Origin: Bacillus sp. EB01
Lineage (GTDB): Bacteria > Bacillota > Bacilli > Bacillales > Cytobacillaceae
NCBI RefSeq assembly: GCF_000613125.1
Contig: NZ_HG964497.1
Coordinates: 4,146,372-4,210,371 of the forward strand
Direction of reading: 5' to 3'
Length of the DNA stretch: 64,000 bases
Position 1 is the stretch's first letter, and every line of letters begins with the position of its first letter. The notes under the pieces are model-generated. The model did not search any database. It saw only the letters and a program-made list of their open reading frames with translations, and had not been told where the DNA came from. Below, one piece after another: positions 48,472 through 56,612 of the stretch. A program made the position numbers and the translations under genes.

Positions 48472-49026
48472 ATGATAACAATGGAAGATATCATCCGTGA
48501 TGGACATCCTTCTCTAAGGTTACCTGCAGAGGAAGTAGCAATGCCGCCAAGTGAGGATGAAAAACGAATTCTTGCAAGCATGCTTGAATACGTTATTAAT
48601 AGCCAAAATCCGGAAATCGCTGAAAAATATAGCCTGAGACCAGGTATTGGGTTAGCTGCACCACAAATTAATGTATTAAAAAGGATGATAGCGGTTCATG
48701 CCCATGACGAAAAAGGCAATCTTCATAGTTACGCCCTTTTCAATCCGAAGATTGTCAGCCATTCCGTTGAGAAGTCATATTTGACTTCTGGGGAGGGATG
48801 TTTATCCGTGGATGAACCACACCCTGGCTTTGTCCCACGGCACGCAAGAATTACCGTCAAGGCATTCGACTCAGATGGAAAAGAAATAAAGTTACGCTTA
48901 AAAGGAATGATTGCTGTAGTTTTCCAGCATGAAATCGACCACCTGAATGGCGTTTTGTTCTATGACCACATTAACAAAAATGACCCACACAAGCCGATTG
49001 ATAATGCCATTCCAATTGAAAGGTAA
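48472..49026 (+). CDS. defB: peptide deformylase
   Basis: The 184-residue type 2 deformylase removes the formyl group from nascent proteins. All three motifs are present: GIGLAAPQ (residues 58-65), EGCLS (with C110) and QHEIDH (H153, E154, H157), giving the metal site. The ATG at 48472 (MITMEDIIRDGHP) agrees with B. subtilis DefB; a GTG three codons earlier lies inside the ribosome binding region. The pdhA-ykyA-defB order is conserved. Confidence 0.96.
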   Translation: MITMEDIIRDGHPSLRLPAEEVAMPPSEDEKRILASMLEYVINSQNPEIAEKYSLRPGIGLAAPQINVLKRMIAVHAHDEKGNLHSYALFNPKIVSHSVEKSYLTSGEGCLSVDEPHPGFVPRHARITVKAFDSDGKEIKLRLKGMIAVVFQHEIDHLNGVLFYDHINKNDPHKPIDNAIPIER

Positions 49027-49033
49027 CTCATGG

Positions 49034-49070
49034 GAAACTGCCGGGATCATCTGCCGGCAGTTTTATTTTT
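49034..49070 (+). terminator. terminator of defB
   Basis: A 9-bp stem, AACTGCCGG with CCGGCAGTT, is followed by TTATTTTTAG a few bases after the defB stop. Confidence 0.88.
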
Positions 49071-49300
49071 AGTTAGGCTAACTAATGATTAACTTTATTT
49101 TTAAAATATTTATATTTGACAATTTGTTAACAACTGCCAATTCCATGATTAACCATGAAAATATCATCCAAATCAACATATACTAATAGTAACAAAACGG
49201 ACTGAATGCCCAAAAAAACAAAAATTTGGCGACAATCTGCTTGCCCTGCTTTACTTTGGACAAGGATAGTTTAAAATATAAGGTAAGGAGATGATCCACT
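49071..49300. other. upstream region of the 23-residue peptide gene
   Basis: This AT-rich stretch has no other gene. A possible promoter for the peptide gene is TTTACT and TAAAAT spaced 16 bases, ending near 49277. An upstream TTGACA near 49118 lacks a partner. Confidence 0.35.
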
Positions 49301-49372
49301 ATGTTAAAGAAGCTAAGAAAGAAGCTTTTAAAACAGTGGAAAGAATTACTCAGAAAAAAATCCATTGCCTAA
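49301..49372 (+). CDS. 23-residue cationic amphipathic peptide
   Basis: The frame encodes a 23-residue peptide, MLKKLRKKLLKQWKELLRKK followed by SIA, with 11 Lys/Arg and one Glu. Leu/Trp and Lys/Arg positions alternate as in an amphipathic helix. AAGGAGATG lies at a workable distance before the ATG, and a strong terminator begins eight bases after the stop, so it looks like a complete small gene. I do not recognise it. It could be membrane-active, RNA-binding or a partner of another protein. The region between defB and rpoY holds ykrA in B. subtilis. Confidence 0.55.
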   Translation: MLKKLRKKLLKQWKELLRKKSIA

Positions 49373-49379
49373 TGTTTTG

Positions 49380-49412
49380 AGCCCTTCAAACTTGCGAAGG
49401 GCTCCTTCCTTA
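49380..49412 (+). terminator. terminator after the 23-residue peptide gene
   Basis: A stem pairs GAGCCCTTC with GAAGGGCTC (loop AAACTTGC) and is followed by CTTCCTTATT. Confidence 0.85.
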
Positions 49413-49649
49413 TTGTAAATTGAAAAGCAGTAGTGAAAATTTAGCAATTGTTCCTTTATAATCCGGCTATCACCGGAAATAAATGAAGAATAAGGAAAAA
49501 CCAAATAAAATACTCGCCAATAGCTTGACCTCTGGTTTCTGGCAATGCAATGTTGAATTTAGGCTAAGTAGAATGCATAACCAAGAAAAAACTATGCATT
49601 TCTATAAGAGAAAATAGACAAGTTATTTTGGAGACAGGAGCGATTTATA
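49413..49649. promoter_or_regulatory. rpoY-rnjA upstream region with a perfect inverted repeat
   Basis: The leader region contains AATGCATA (49572-49579) and TATGCATT (49593-49600), an 8-bp perfect inverted repeat around 13 bases. It overlaps a candidate promoter (TTGAAT then CATAAC, 17 apart, near 49553-49581). It could be an operator or a leader hairpin. No gene is seen in this stretch. Confidence 0.4.
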
Positions 49650-49859
49650 ATGCTATTCAAGATTTACTACCAGGAGAGTCTGAACGAGGTTCCGGTAAGG
49701 GAAAAAACTAAATCCCTCTATATCGAGGGAGATTCTGAAAGAGACGTCAGGAAAAAGATTTCCGACCGGGGCTATAACATTGAATTTGTACAATCTGTAA
49801 GCGGTGCCCACCTGGAGTACGAAAAACAAAAAGAAGACTTTAATGTATTGGAGATTTGA
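49650..49859 (+). CDS. rpoY: RNA polymerase epsilon subunit
   Basis: The 69-residue RpoY (formerly YkzG) is a small auxiliary RNA polymerase subunit of Firmicutes with a fold similar to phage Gp2. The sequence ([22 protein letters not shown]) matches the family. It lies six bases before rnjA, with which it is co-transcribed in Bacillus. Confidence 0.93.
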   Translation: MLFKIYYQESLNEVPVREKTKSLYIEGDSERDVRKKISDRGYNIEFVQSVSGAHLEYEKQKEDFNVLEI

Positions 49860-49865
49860 TAATTT

Positions 49866-51533
49866 ATGAAATTTGTTAAGAATGACCAAACCGCTGTTTT
49901 CGCACTTGGCGGGCTTGGCGAGATTGGGAAAAATACGTATGCTGTACAGTTTCAGGATGAGATTATCGTTATTGATGCCGGAGTTAAGTTTCCGGAAGAC
50001 GAATTACTAGGAATTGACTATGTTATACCTGATTATTCCTATCTTGTAAAAAATGAAGATAAAATAAAAGGACTATTCATTACCCATGGCCATGAGGATC
50101 ACATTGGCGGTATTCCTTACCTTTTAAAAGAGGTCAACATTCCGATATACGGTGGTAAACTTGCACTCGGCCTTATTAGAAATAAGCTGGAAGAGCATGG
50201 ATTATTAAGGACCGCCAAACTTATTGAAATCAAGGAAGACGACATTATTAAATTCAGGAAAACTTCTGTTACGTTCTTCAGAACAACACACAGCATTCCG
50301 GATTCTTATGGGATAGTTGTTAAAACTCCGAATGGACAAGTTGTCCATACCGGAGATTTCAAATTTGATTTCACTCCTGTTGGTGAGCCAGCGAACTTGA
50401 CAAAAATGGCTGAAATAGGCAAAGAAGGCGTGCTCTGCCTCCTTTCTGATAGTACCAACAGTGAAATACCTGACTTTACCATGTCCGAGCGCAAAGTTGG
50501 CGAAAGCATTGATGATATCTTTATGAAGGTAGACGGAAGGATCATTTTCGCTACATTTGCTTCAAATATCCACAGGCTGCAGCAGGTTGTGGAAGCGGCA
50601 GTCGCCAACGGCCGAAAAGTTGCAGTATTCGGCAGAAGCATGGAAGCCGCCATTAATATCGGACAAGAGCTTGGCTATATTCGCGCACCTAAGGAGACTT
50701 TTATTGATGCTCAGACCATCAACAAGCTCCCTGCCAATCGAGTAACCATTTTGTGTACCGGAAGCCAGGGCGAACCGATGGCAGCTCTTTCAAGAATTGC
50801 AAATGGTACACACAGGCAAATTCAAATTATCCCTGGGGATACGGTTGTGTTCTCGTCTTCACCAATCCCTGGTAATACAATCAGTGTAAGCCGCACAATC
50901 AATATGCTTTTCCGGGCGGGTGCAGATGTCATTCACGGAAAACTCAGTAATATTCACACATCAGGTCACGGTGGACAGGAAGAGCAGAAACTAATGCTCC
51001 GCCTCATCAAGCCAAAATTCTTTATGCCGATCCACGGTGAATACAGAATGCAGCGGATGCATTCAAAGCTTGCGGTTGATTGTGGTGTACCTGAAGAAAA
51101 TTGCTTCATTATGGATAACGGTGAAGTGCTAGCCCTTTCCGAAGATACTGCTCAAATAGCAGGTAAAATTCCTTCCGGTTCTGTCTATATCGATGGAAGC
51201 GGCATCGGGGATATTGGAAATATTGTTCTTCGGGATAGAAGGATTCTTTCTGAAGAAGGCCTCGTAGTCGTTGTAGTCAGCATCAATATGAAGGAATTCA
51301 AGATTGTTGCTGGACCGGATCTTATCTCTAGGGGTTTTGTATATATGAGAGAATCCGGCGACTTAATCAATGATGCCCAAAGCTTGATTTCGAAGCACCT
51401 GAATAAAATCATGGAACGCAAAACCACACAGTGGTCTGAGATTAAAAATGAAATCACTGACACGCTTGGACCTTTCCTTTACGAAAAGACTAAGCGCCGT
51501 CCAATGATTTTGCCAATAATCATGGAAATTTAA
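49866..51533 (+). CDS. rnjA: ribonuclease J1
   Basis: RNase J1 is the main 5'-3' exonuclease, and also an endonuclease, of mRNA decay and rRNA maturation. The 555-residue protein has the metallo-beta-lactamase HGHEDH motif (H74, H76, D78, H79), the beta-CASP domain in the middle and a C-terminal dimerisation domain. It is preceded by rpoY by six bases. In B. subtilis its interaction with GapA is promoted by SR1P, which is encoded 10.7 kb away in this window. Confidence 0.97.
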   Translation: MKFVKNDQTAVFALGGLGEIGKNTYAVQFQDEIIVIDAGVKFPEDELLGIDYVIPDYSYLVKNEDKIKGLFITHGHEDHIGGIPYLLKEVNIPIYGGKLALGLIRNKLEEHGLLRTAKLIEIKEDDIIKFRKTSVTFFRTTHSIPDSYGIVVKTPNGQVVHTGDFKFDFTPVGEPANLTKMAEIGKEGVLCLLSDSTNSEIPDFTMSERKVGESIDDIFMKVDGRIIFATFASNIHRLQQVVEAAVANGRKVAVFGRSMEAAINIGQELGYIRAPKETFIDAQTINKLPANRVTILCTGSQGEPMAALSRIANGTHRQIQIIPGDTVVFSSSPIPGNTISVSRTINMLFRAGADVIHGKLSNIHTSGHGGQEEQKLMLRLIKPKFFMPIHGEYRMQRMHSKLAVDCGVPEENCFIMDNGEVLALSEDTAQIAGKIPSGSVYIDGSGIGDIGNIVLRDRRILSEEGLVVVVVSINMKEFKIVAGPDLISRGFVYMRESGDLINDAQSLISKHLNKIMERKTTQWSEIKNEITDTLGPFLYEKTKRRPMILPIIMEI

Positions 51534-51582
51534 GAACCGGAGTGGTAACTCTTACCGGTGACGTTTAATTTATTGAATAGCT

Positions 51583-51627
51583 AATAAAAGGAGAAACCTA
51601 AATAAAATAGGCTTCTCCTTTTTTATT
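51583..51627. terminator. bidirectional terminator between rnjA and ktrC
   Basis: AAAAGGAGAAxCCT pairs with AGGxTTCTCCTTTT around 51587-51623 and is followed by T-rich sequence on the plus strand and an A-rich left side. Confidence 0.88.
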
Positions 51628-51628
51628 G

Positions 51629-52288
51629 TTATTCCATCTCTTTATGTCTGAACCTTTCAATATCATCATCCGATCCAATCACGATCAGTATATCCCCTAA
51701 CCAAATTCTTTCGCTCGCCTGCGGAGAAACTATGATATCAGTGCCCCGTTTGATTGCAACAATATTCAAACCGTATCTGGCTCGGATATTAAGACCGAGG
51801 ATTGTATTGCCACCCAGCTTTTCATTAGCCACAATTTCCACAATACTGTGGTGGTCGGATAATTCAATATAATCAAGAACATTATTCGTCGAGATTGTAT
51901 TTGCAATCCGGATTCCCATATCACGTTCAGGGTGCGCGACCACATCCGCTCCAATTTTCACTAAAACCTTCTCATGATAATCGCTTAGAGCTTTCGCAGT
52001 AATATGACGCACCCCTAGTTCCTTAAGAATTAGTGTCGTCAGAATACTCGCCTGGATATTATCACCGATCGCAACGATTACATGGTCAAAATTTCTGATT
52101 CCAAGGCCTTTCAAAACCGCTTCATCCGTTGAATCACCTACAACCGCGTGCGAAGCAATTGAAGCATATTCGTTTACTCTATCCTCGTTGTTGTCAATTG
52201 CCAGGACCTCCATTCCCAATTCAGAGAGTCTTTTGCATATACTCCCTCCGAACCTTCCCAGCCCAATGACTGCAAAATCTTTTTTCAC
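51629..52288 (-). CDS. ktrC: potassium uptake regulatory subunit KtrC
   Basis: The product (219 residues) is a cytosolic RCK protein: an N-terminal Rossmann domain with GLGRFGGS (residues 9-16) and D32 for nucleotide binding, and a C-terminal RCK_C domain from about 135. KtrC pairs with the membrane subunit KtrD or KtrB, and in Bacillus binds ATP/ADP and cyclic di-AMP. The start is a GTG behind GGAGGAATT. No transporter subunit gene adjoins it, as in B. subtilis. Confidence 0.93.
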   Translation of the reverse strand: MKKDFAVIGLGRFGGSICKRLSELGMEVLAIDNNEDRVNEYASIASHAVVGDSTDEAVLKGLGIRNFDHVIVAIGDNIQASILTTLILKELGVRHITAKALSDYHEKVLVKIGADVVAHPERDMGIRIANTISTNNVLDYIELSDHHSIVEIVANEKLGGNTILGLNIRARYGLNIVAIKRGTDIIVSPQASERIWLGDILIVIGSDDDIERFRHKEME

Positions 52289-52399
52289 CGAAATTCCTCC
52301 AATGCCTTCACTATCTTTCTTACATAGTACCAAAAAAAATCAATGTTGTTTACCCTTTCAGTTTCTTCAAACGGAGGAATTATAGCTGGTAAACCCAGG

Positions 52400-53329
52400 T
52401 TACCCTTTATCACGGAACAGCTTCTTAACACTAATAAAAAGTATAAACCCAGCTGCTGCGAGACCGAGAATAATCGGCAAGTTCCCAAAGAAAAAAACAA
52501 TGAATCCGGAAATCCACGAGAGCAGCATATTGACACTGCTTAAGAATTGCTTCTTTGTCCTCTCCCATGTATTAAGTTCCTTTGGTGTAGTTCCACTAAC
52601 GACAACTTTTGTTTCAAAAAAAGAAATGGTAATAGTAGAAAGAGAAGCCCTGTCTTTTAAGTATTTCATTTTTCCAACTAACTGCTCAATTTCCTCCTGT
52701 ACAACTGCCAGATCAGAAGATATTTTTAAAAGGTCCTCGGTTCTTTCGGCCCCCTTCATGAAATCAAGGAGCCTCGCCTCTACTGCACGCTTTGATTTGA
52801 GCCTTGATTCTAGATCCACATAGTCTTCGGTTACATCATCACCCCGGACAACCCGTTCAATTACTTCAGCTGCTTCCTTTTCGGCTTCATGAAGGAATTT
52901 TTCAAATTGTGATGCTGGGACTCGAATTGTTACTGCCCCGCTCATTCCTTCCCCGCCATCCCTGGATACTGTAGAATCAACAATAAAGCCTCCGTATTGT
53001 TTAGCTTTTGTTTCAAGGGATTGCTGTGCTTCAGCAAAGTCCTTTACTCGTAAATGAAGCTCTGCTTCATGAATAACCATTCTACCTTTCTCGCTCGCAA
53101 CATCTCTATCTGCCAGTTCATTTCCCTCGGGTGAAGCACTATCTGTTGAATCTTTAGAGGCATTATTCCGTTCTACCTCTCCTATCTCATTCCCGCTGAC
53201 ACCTTTTTCGCTTTTTCCACTATCCGCCCTATCCATGCCGCTCTCCGAGGTATCACTCGAACTGCAGGACACTAAAATAGCTAGTAATAAGGAAACTAAA
53301 AGAAAGAAAAACCTTTTTATCACAGCCAT
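52400..53329 (-). CDS. DUF4349 domain lipoprotein
   Basis: The 309-residue product has a lipobox (VSC, C22), a disordered Ser/Asp/Glu-rich linker to about residue 85, a DUF4349 domain (about 85-255) with a central coiled coil, and a C-terminal membrane helix (about 270-295). It is therefore anchored at both ends on the cell surface. DUF4349 proteins are common in Bacilli, but their role is unknown. The ATG at 53329 lies ten bases after GGAG; the frame is open further 5', but that part is not coding-like. Confidence 0.85.
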   Translation of the reverse strand: MAVIKRFFFLLVSLLLAILVSCSSSDTSESGMDRADSGKSEKGVSGNEIGEVERNNASKDSTDSASPEGNELADRDVASEKGRMVIHEAELHLRVKDFAEAQQSLETKAKQYGGFIVDSTVSRDGGEGMSGAVTIRVPASQFEKFLHEAEKEAAEVIERVVRGDDVTEDYVDLESRLKSKRAVEARLLDFMKGAERTEDLLKISSDLAVVQEEIEQLVGKMKYLKDRASLSTITISFFETKVVVSGTTPKELNTWERTKKQFLSSVNMLLSWISGFIVFFFGNLPIILGLAAAGFILFISVKKLFRDKG

Positions 53330-53427
53330 AAATGTCACTCTCCATGTCCATTTATTGATTAGACGTGTTGGCCGGGACGTTGTGACAGTCCCATTTAAAG
53401 CTCCCTTTAGGTTGAATATGAGAGAAA

Positions 53428-53683
53428 CATAAAAAATGGTTGCTTGCCATCCTTCATTTAGCTTATGAAGACAAGAACAGTACAAAAAATAATGGCCTGC
53501 CCTCCTTCATTTGGGCTTATGAAGACGGGAAAAGCATAAAAAATGGTGGCTCACCCTCCTTAATTTAGCCTATGAAGACAAGAACAGCATGAAAAATGAT
53601 GGCTTACCCCCCTTCATTTGGGTTTATGAAGACGGGAAAAGCACGAAAAATTATGGCTTACCCTCCTTCATTAATCTCAAAAG
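53428..53683. repeat. tandem repeat, five copies of a 53/54-bp unit
   Basis: Units begin at 53428, 53481, 53535, 53588 and 53642, with lengths 53, 54, 53 and 54 and a partial fifth. Each contains an A-rich start, a GGCTTACCCTCCTTCATTT-like core and TATGAAGAC. Units 1 and 3 end in AAGAACAG and units 2 and 4 in GGGAAAAG, so the array is a duplicated 107-bp dimer. Unit length is not a multiple of three throughout, so it is not a coding repeat. Confidence 0.92.
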
Positions 53684-53717
53684 AAAAAGACTGGCACCCT
53701 GGCCAGTCAATATACAT

Positions 53718-54173
53718 TCAATCTGTATTTTCCATCTCATCCAGTATCTTGTTGACGCGCTTTTCCAGCATTTTCATACCGCTTCCTCCAGCCTGAAAAT
53801 GGCGGAGTTTGCCTTCACGGTCAAAGACGTAATAAGCTGGTACATACTGATTTTCAAATTCCTCAGCCAGTATATGCTCGCTATCAACAAAAATCGGCTG
53901 GTTAATCCCATGTTCCCCTGCTACTTTTTTGATTTCGTCTATATTGAGATCAGCTTCGGACCTGGGCATATGGACAGCAATAACATTTAGCTTATCCTTA
54001 TAAGTGTCACGGAATTGATTGACCTGTGGCATTGCCTCCTTACAGAGATGGCAGCTAACCGACCAGAAGTGAAACACGGTTGGTTTTTCCCCCACTAGCT
54101 CTTCCCTGGTTACTTTACCATTCAGCCATTCCGTTGCCCCGGATAGCGCCGGCATTTGTTGGCGTAATTTCAA
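53718..54173 (-). CDS. ykuV: thiol-disulfide oxidoreductase YkuV
   Basis: YkuV is a cytosolic thioredoxin-fold thiol-disulfide oxidoreductase. The 151-residue protein has the active-site CHLC motif (C41, C44) in FWSVSCHLCKEAMPQ and the cis-proline loop VPAYYVF. The start is the second of two adjacent TTG codons, seven bases after GGAGGT. In B. subtilis it follows ykuU in an operon. Here ykuU is truncated, and a terminator-like hairpin lies between the remnant and ykuV, so its expression may depend on another promoter. Confidence 0.93.
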   Translation of the reverse strand: MKLRQQMPALSGATEWLNGKVTREELVGEKPTVFHFWSVSCHLCKEAMPQVNQFRDTYKDKLNVIAVHMPRSEADLNIDEIKKVAGEHGINQPIFVDSEHILAEEFENQYVPAYYVFDREGKLRHFQAGGSGMKMLEKRVNKILDEMENTD

Positions 54174-54205
54174 CAAAACCACCTCCATGATTGTTCTCTT
54201 TTCCC

Positions 54206-54243
54206 CAAAAAAGACCTACCATTCTGCAGGTTAGGTCTTTGAT
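54206..54243 (-). terminator. terminator-like hairpin between ykuU remnant and ykuV
   Basis: AAGACCTA pairs with TAGGTCTT and on the minus strand is followed by TTTTTTGGGG. It would reduce transcription from ykuU into ykuV. Confidence 0.7.
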
Positions 54244-54271
54244 TTGTTGCAAAGCACTGACATTCAGTGGT

Positions 54272-54457
54272 TTAAAGCGTTTTTTTCCCTGGTTTCCAGT
54301 TAGCGGGGCATAGGCCTCCTGTTTGAAGCGCCTGGAGTACCCTTAGTGTTTCATCAACATCACGGCCGATATTGTTATGATTTACAAGTTGATACATCAG
54401 TTCTCCTTCAGGGTTAATTATGAACAAGCCTCTTAGAGCGACTCCCTCTTCGTAAAC
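54272..54457 (-). pseudogene. ykuU: C-terminal remnant of peroxiredoxin YkuU
   Basis: The last 62 or so codons of ykuU, a 2-Cys peroxiredoxin of about 180 residues, remain. They begin near VYEEGVALRGLFI and run through NHNNIGRDVDETLR and LCPANWKPG, which contains the resolving cysteine. The peroxidatic cysteine and the N-terminal two thirds are missing. The break coincides with the left end of the IS200/IS605 element. The missing part is not found on the far side of the element, so insertion was accompanied or followed by a deletion. The residue is not functional. Confidence 0.9.
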
Positions 54458-54517
54458 CTCACCCACCAAATGCCCCGCACTTGGAAGGTGCTTCATTTGA
54501 CTTAAATACAGTCTATA

Positions 54518-55882
54518 CTAGCTGTGAGACAACGCTTTTGTCTGGAACGCCGAGTGAAGACTACTTAATGAAGCCAAAGTCTGCAATGTCCTTTTTGCCA
54601 ATTCAGGGACTTTTGCCTGAAGGGACAACCTTTCCATTTCTGAAAAGGGTTTTGTGAGTTCACGGATAAAGTACCTTGCACCGATATTGTAGGAAGCAGA
54701 AAGGTCTGCATGATAGACTTTGCCAGTGGTGAACGTGGCAAGGTCTTTCTTTTGGTTCCGGGAGACAAATCCGCTTCCATCGAAGGCCAACACACTGGTA
54801 TTACGGGCGTTGATACGGGATATGCGCATCCCGTTATAATGAGCCATCTCGGTTACTTTGTTTTGAATTGCCGTTTTCCGCCAGTAGTGGAGTTTGAAGC
54901 GCAGCCGCCTCGCTCCGTAGAATCCTTTCGGAACTTTCATTTTTTTCAAGTACTCAAATACGATGACGTCGGCCCCGTGTTGTTTGGCAAACCCGACAAT
55001 AATGTGGCATGTGTCATGAATGATATGGGTTTGTAAACCACGGATTCTTCTCCAAAAGTTTGGTGCTCCTATCTTTCCTGACTTCCGCTGTGCCTTTTTC
55101 AGTTTGTTCTTCAGTCGATACAGGCGGTCTTTTTCTTTGGCTTGGTTAATAAACTTCCGAGCCATGACAGTTCCGTTTGCATCGATAAAGGAACAAACAG
55201 CCGAGTTGGTCAACCCCAAGTCCACGGAACATACAATTCGGTCCTTGGTTTTCGTTTTATTTAGCTTAATATCCTTCTCATACGAGATGTTCAGGAAGTA
55301 TTTCTTCCCCACCCTAACGAGTTTTGGGTTGCATTCCTTCCAATCCCACACATCCCGCTTGTAAAGGTCTTGTCCTTTAAACTGAATGTCCATCCAAACC
55401 CAATCACTTTGATGAAATACCTTAATACGGGCTGAGCAATCACCAGTCCGTTCGAACATATTTCCTTTATAAAAGACGGGAAACTCATGGTGGTCAAGAG
55501 TTAAAGAAGGTGGATTCTTTTTAAGGGTCTTTCCTTCTTGATGAGCCAGTTCTTTTTCCTGGTGCCAATTTTGAAGTAATGAACGATAGCTTTTTACTTT
55601 ACCATAGGCGGAAGCGATGGCTGAACGACGGAAGTAAGACGGAAACTTATAAAACGTTTGGTTGAATTCGGGGTATTTTGGTTGAGGATTCTGCGAGGTG
55701 CGGTGAATGAACTTTTCGACAAGCGTAACCATACTTTTTGTAGAGATACCATTAAAGTTTGGAATTTCCCTATCTATGACATCAATCAGGAAATGAAGAG
55801 CTTGATTATAAATTTCTAAAGTTGTATCAAAGATACGAGCATGATTGGTAATTTTATATCGCAAGGTTTTCGCCTGCTTCAC
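54518..55882 (-). CDS. tnpB: TnpB, IS605 OrfB-type RNA-guided nuclease lacking the zinc finger
   Basis: The 454-residue protein is a TnpB of the IS605 family. TnpB proteins are RNA-guided DNA nucleases that help retain the element. The RuvC residues are all present: D221 in SVDLGLTNSAV, E310 in VIVFEYLKKMK and D393 in HADLSASYNIG. The usual CxxC...CxxC zinc finger between the last two is replaced by a cysteine-free segment (ARNTSVLAFDGSGFVSRNQ, then FTTGK). The start is a GTG after AAAGGAGGG. The guide RNA is expected to overlap the 3' end of the gene and read into the ykuU remnant. Confidence 0.93.
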   Translation of the reverse strand: MKQAKTLRYKITNHARIFDTTLEIYNQALHFLIDVIDREIPNFNGISTKSMVTLVEKFIHRTSQNPQPKYPEFNQTFYKFPSYFRRSAIASAYGKVKSYRSLLQNWHQEKELAHQEGKTLKKNPPSLTLDHHEFPVFYKGNMFERTGDCSARIKVFHQSDWVWMDIQFKGQDLYKRDVWDWKECNPKLVRVGKKYFLNISYEKDIKLNKTKTKDRIVCSVDLGLTNSAVCSFIDANGTVMARKFINQAKEKDRLYRLKNKLKKAQRKSGKIGAPNFWRRIRGLQTHIIHDTCHIIVGFAKQHGADVIVFEYLKKMKVPKGFYGARRLRFKLHYWRKTAIQNKVTEMAHYNGMRISRINARNTSVLAFDGSGFVSRNQKKDLATFTTGKVYHADLSASYNIGARYFIRELTKPFSEMERLSLQAKVPELAKRTLQTLASLSSLHSAFQTKALSHS

Positions 55883-55969
55883 ACAGAACCCTCCTTTCTC
55901 GAATATGTAATTTATGGTACTATTATACCATTATATAGGGTTAGTTGTAAAAGAGGATGGAGAAGAAAA

Positions 55970-56380
55970 ATGACGGAATACAAGAAGAATAGACATGCAT
56001 TATATAAACTTACTTATCATTTAGTTGTCATCACAAAATATCGTCATCCTTGTATCACCAAACCAATGATGGAAAGGTTAAAAGAAATCACCCTTGAACT
56101 TTTTGAAAAATGGGATTGCGAATTAATTGAAATGAACGGAGAGCCCGACCACATCCACATTTTATTTGACGCTCCACCGCAAGTCCAACTTTCTAAAATT
56201 ATTAATAGTTTTAAGACTGTAACCTCCCGATTAATCCGTAAGCAATTTGGAGAACATTTGCGACACTACTATTGGAAACCGTATTTTTGGAGTCGGAGTT
56301 ACATGGTAATATCCACTGGTGGGGCAACGATTGAGATCATACAAAAATATATTGAAGAACAAGGCAAACGAGAGAAATAA
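55970..56380 (+). CDS. tnpA: IS200/IS605 Y1 transposase TnpA
   Basis: The 136-residue Y1 HUH transposase cuts and joins single-stranded DNA at the hairpin ends. The HUH motif is H61-I-H63 in EPDHIHILFDAPP, and the catalytic tyrosine is Y127 in IIQKYIEEQ. Full length and intact residues suggest it is active. The ATG at 55970 is preceded by GGAG; the longer frame upstream overlaps the divergent promoter region and is not family sequence. Confidence 0.94.
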   Translation: MTEYKKNRHALYKLTYHLVVITKYRHPCITKPMMERLKEITLELFEKWDCELIEMNGEPDHIHILFDAPPQVQLSKIINSFKTVTSRLIRKQFGEHLRHYYWKPYFWSRSYMVISTGGATIEIIQKYIEEQGKREK

Positions 56381-56445
56381 AGAGAGGGTGACTAACCCCC
56401 ACTAAATCAGAGATTTGGAAGGAGAATGCGTCACCCATTTTGTTC

Positions 56446-56612
56446 AATATAACAACGGAATGGCGTTCAAAAAGGTGTTATCATTTACACTAACTTTATC
56501 TTAGGACAAGGCTTTCTCAAGTCAAAATTAACATGTAATCCGTAAGCCTTGCATCCTCTTTAACTATCCACACTCATTCCCTACCTACACTGGAAATATT
56601 ATAAAAACTCTT
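56446..56612. other. gap between the IS element and dapL
   Basis: No gene is present, and no trace of the ykuU N-terminal codons is visible on either strand. On the minus strand, TTGACT and TAAGAT spaced 16 bases (around 56500-56527) could be a promoter reading toward the element, possibly the former ykuU promoter. This is weak. Confidence 0.35.

Larger units (their letters stand above)
54458..56445. mobile_element. IS200/IS605 family element with divergent tnpA and tnpB
   Basis: The element carries tnpB (minus) and tnpA (plus), arranged divergently as in IS605. There are no terminal inverted repeats, as expected, but subterminal hairpins are present. At the left, CAAATG (54467-54472) pairs with CATTTG (54494-54499) and encloses GCAC/GTGC. 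At the right, GGGTGAC (56386-56392) pairs with GTCACCC (56430-56436). The left boundary is set by loss of ykuU homology near 54458; the right one is approximate. Confidence 0.85.

Noticed and set aside
53428-53683. CRISPR array
   Set aside because: Units are contiguous without unique spacers and diverge along the whole length; no cas genes are present.
53589-53990. Plus-strand frame running through the tandem repeats and into ykuV
   Set aside because: It is created by the 54-bp spacing of the last units and continues antisense to ykuV; the other units break the frame.
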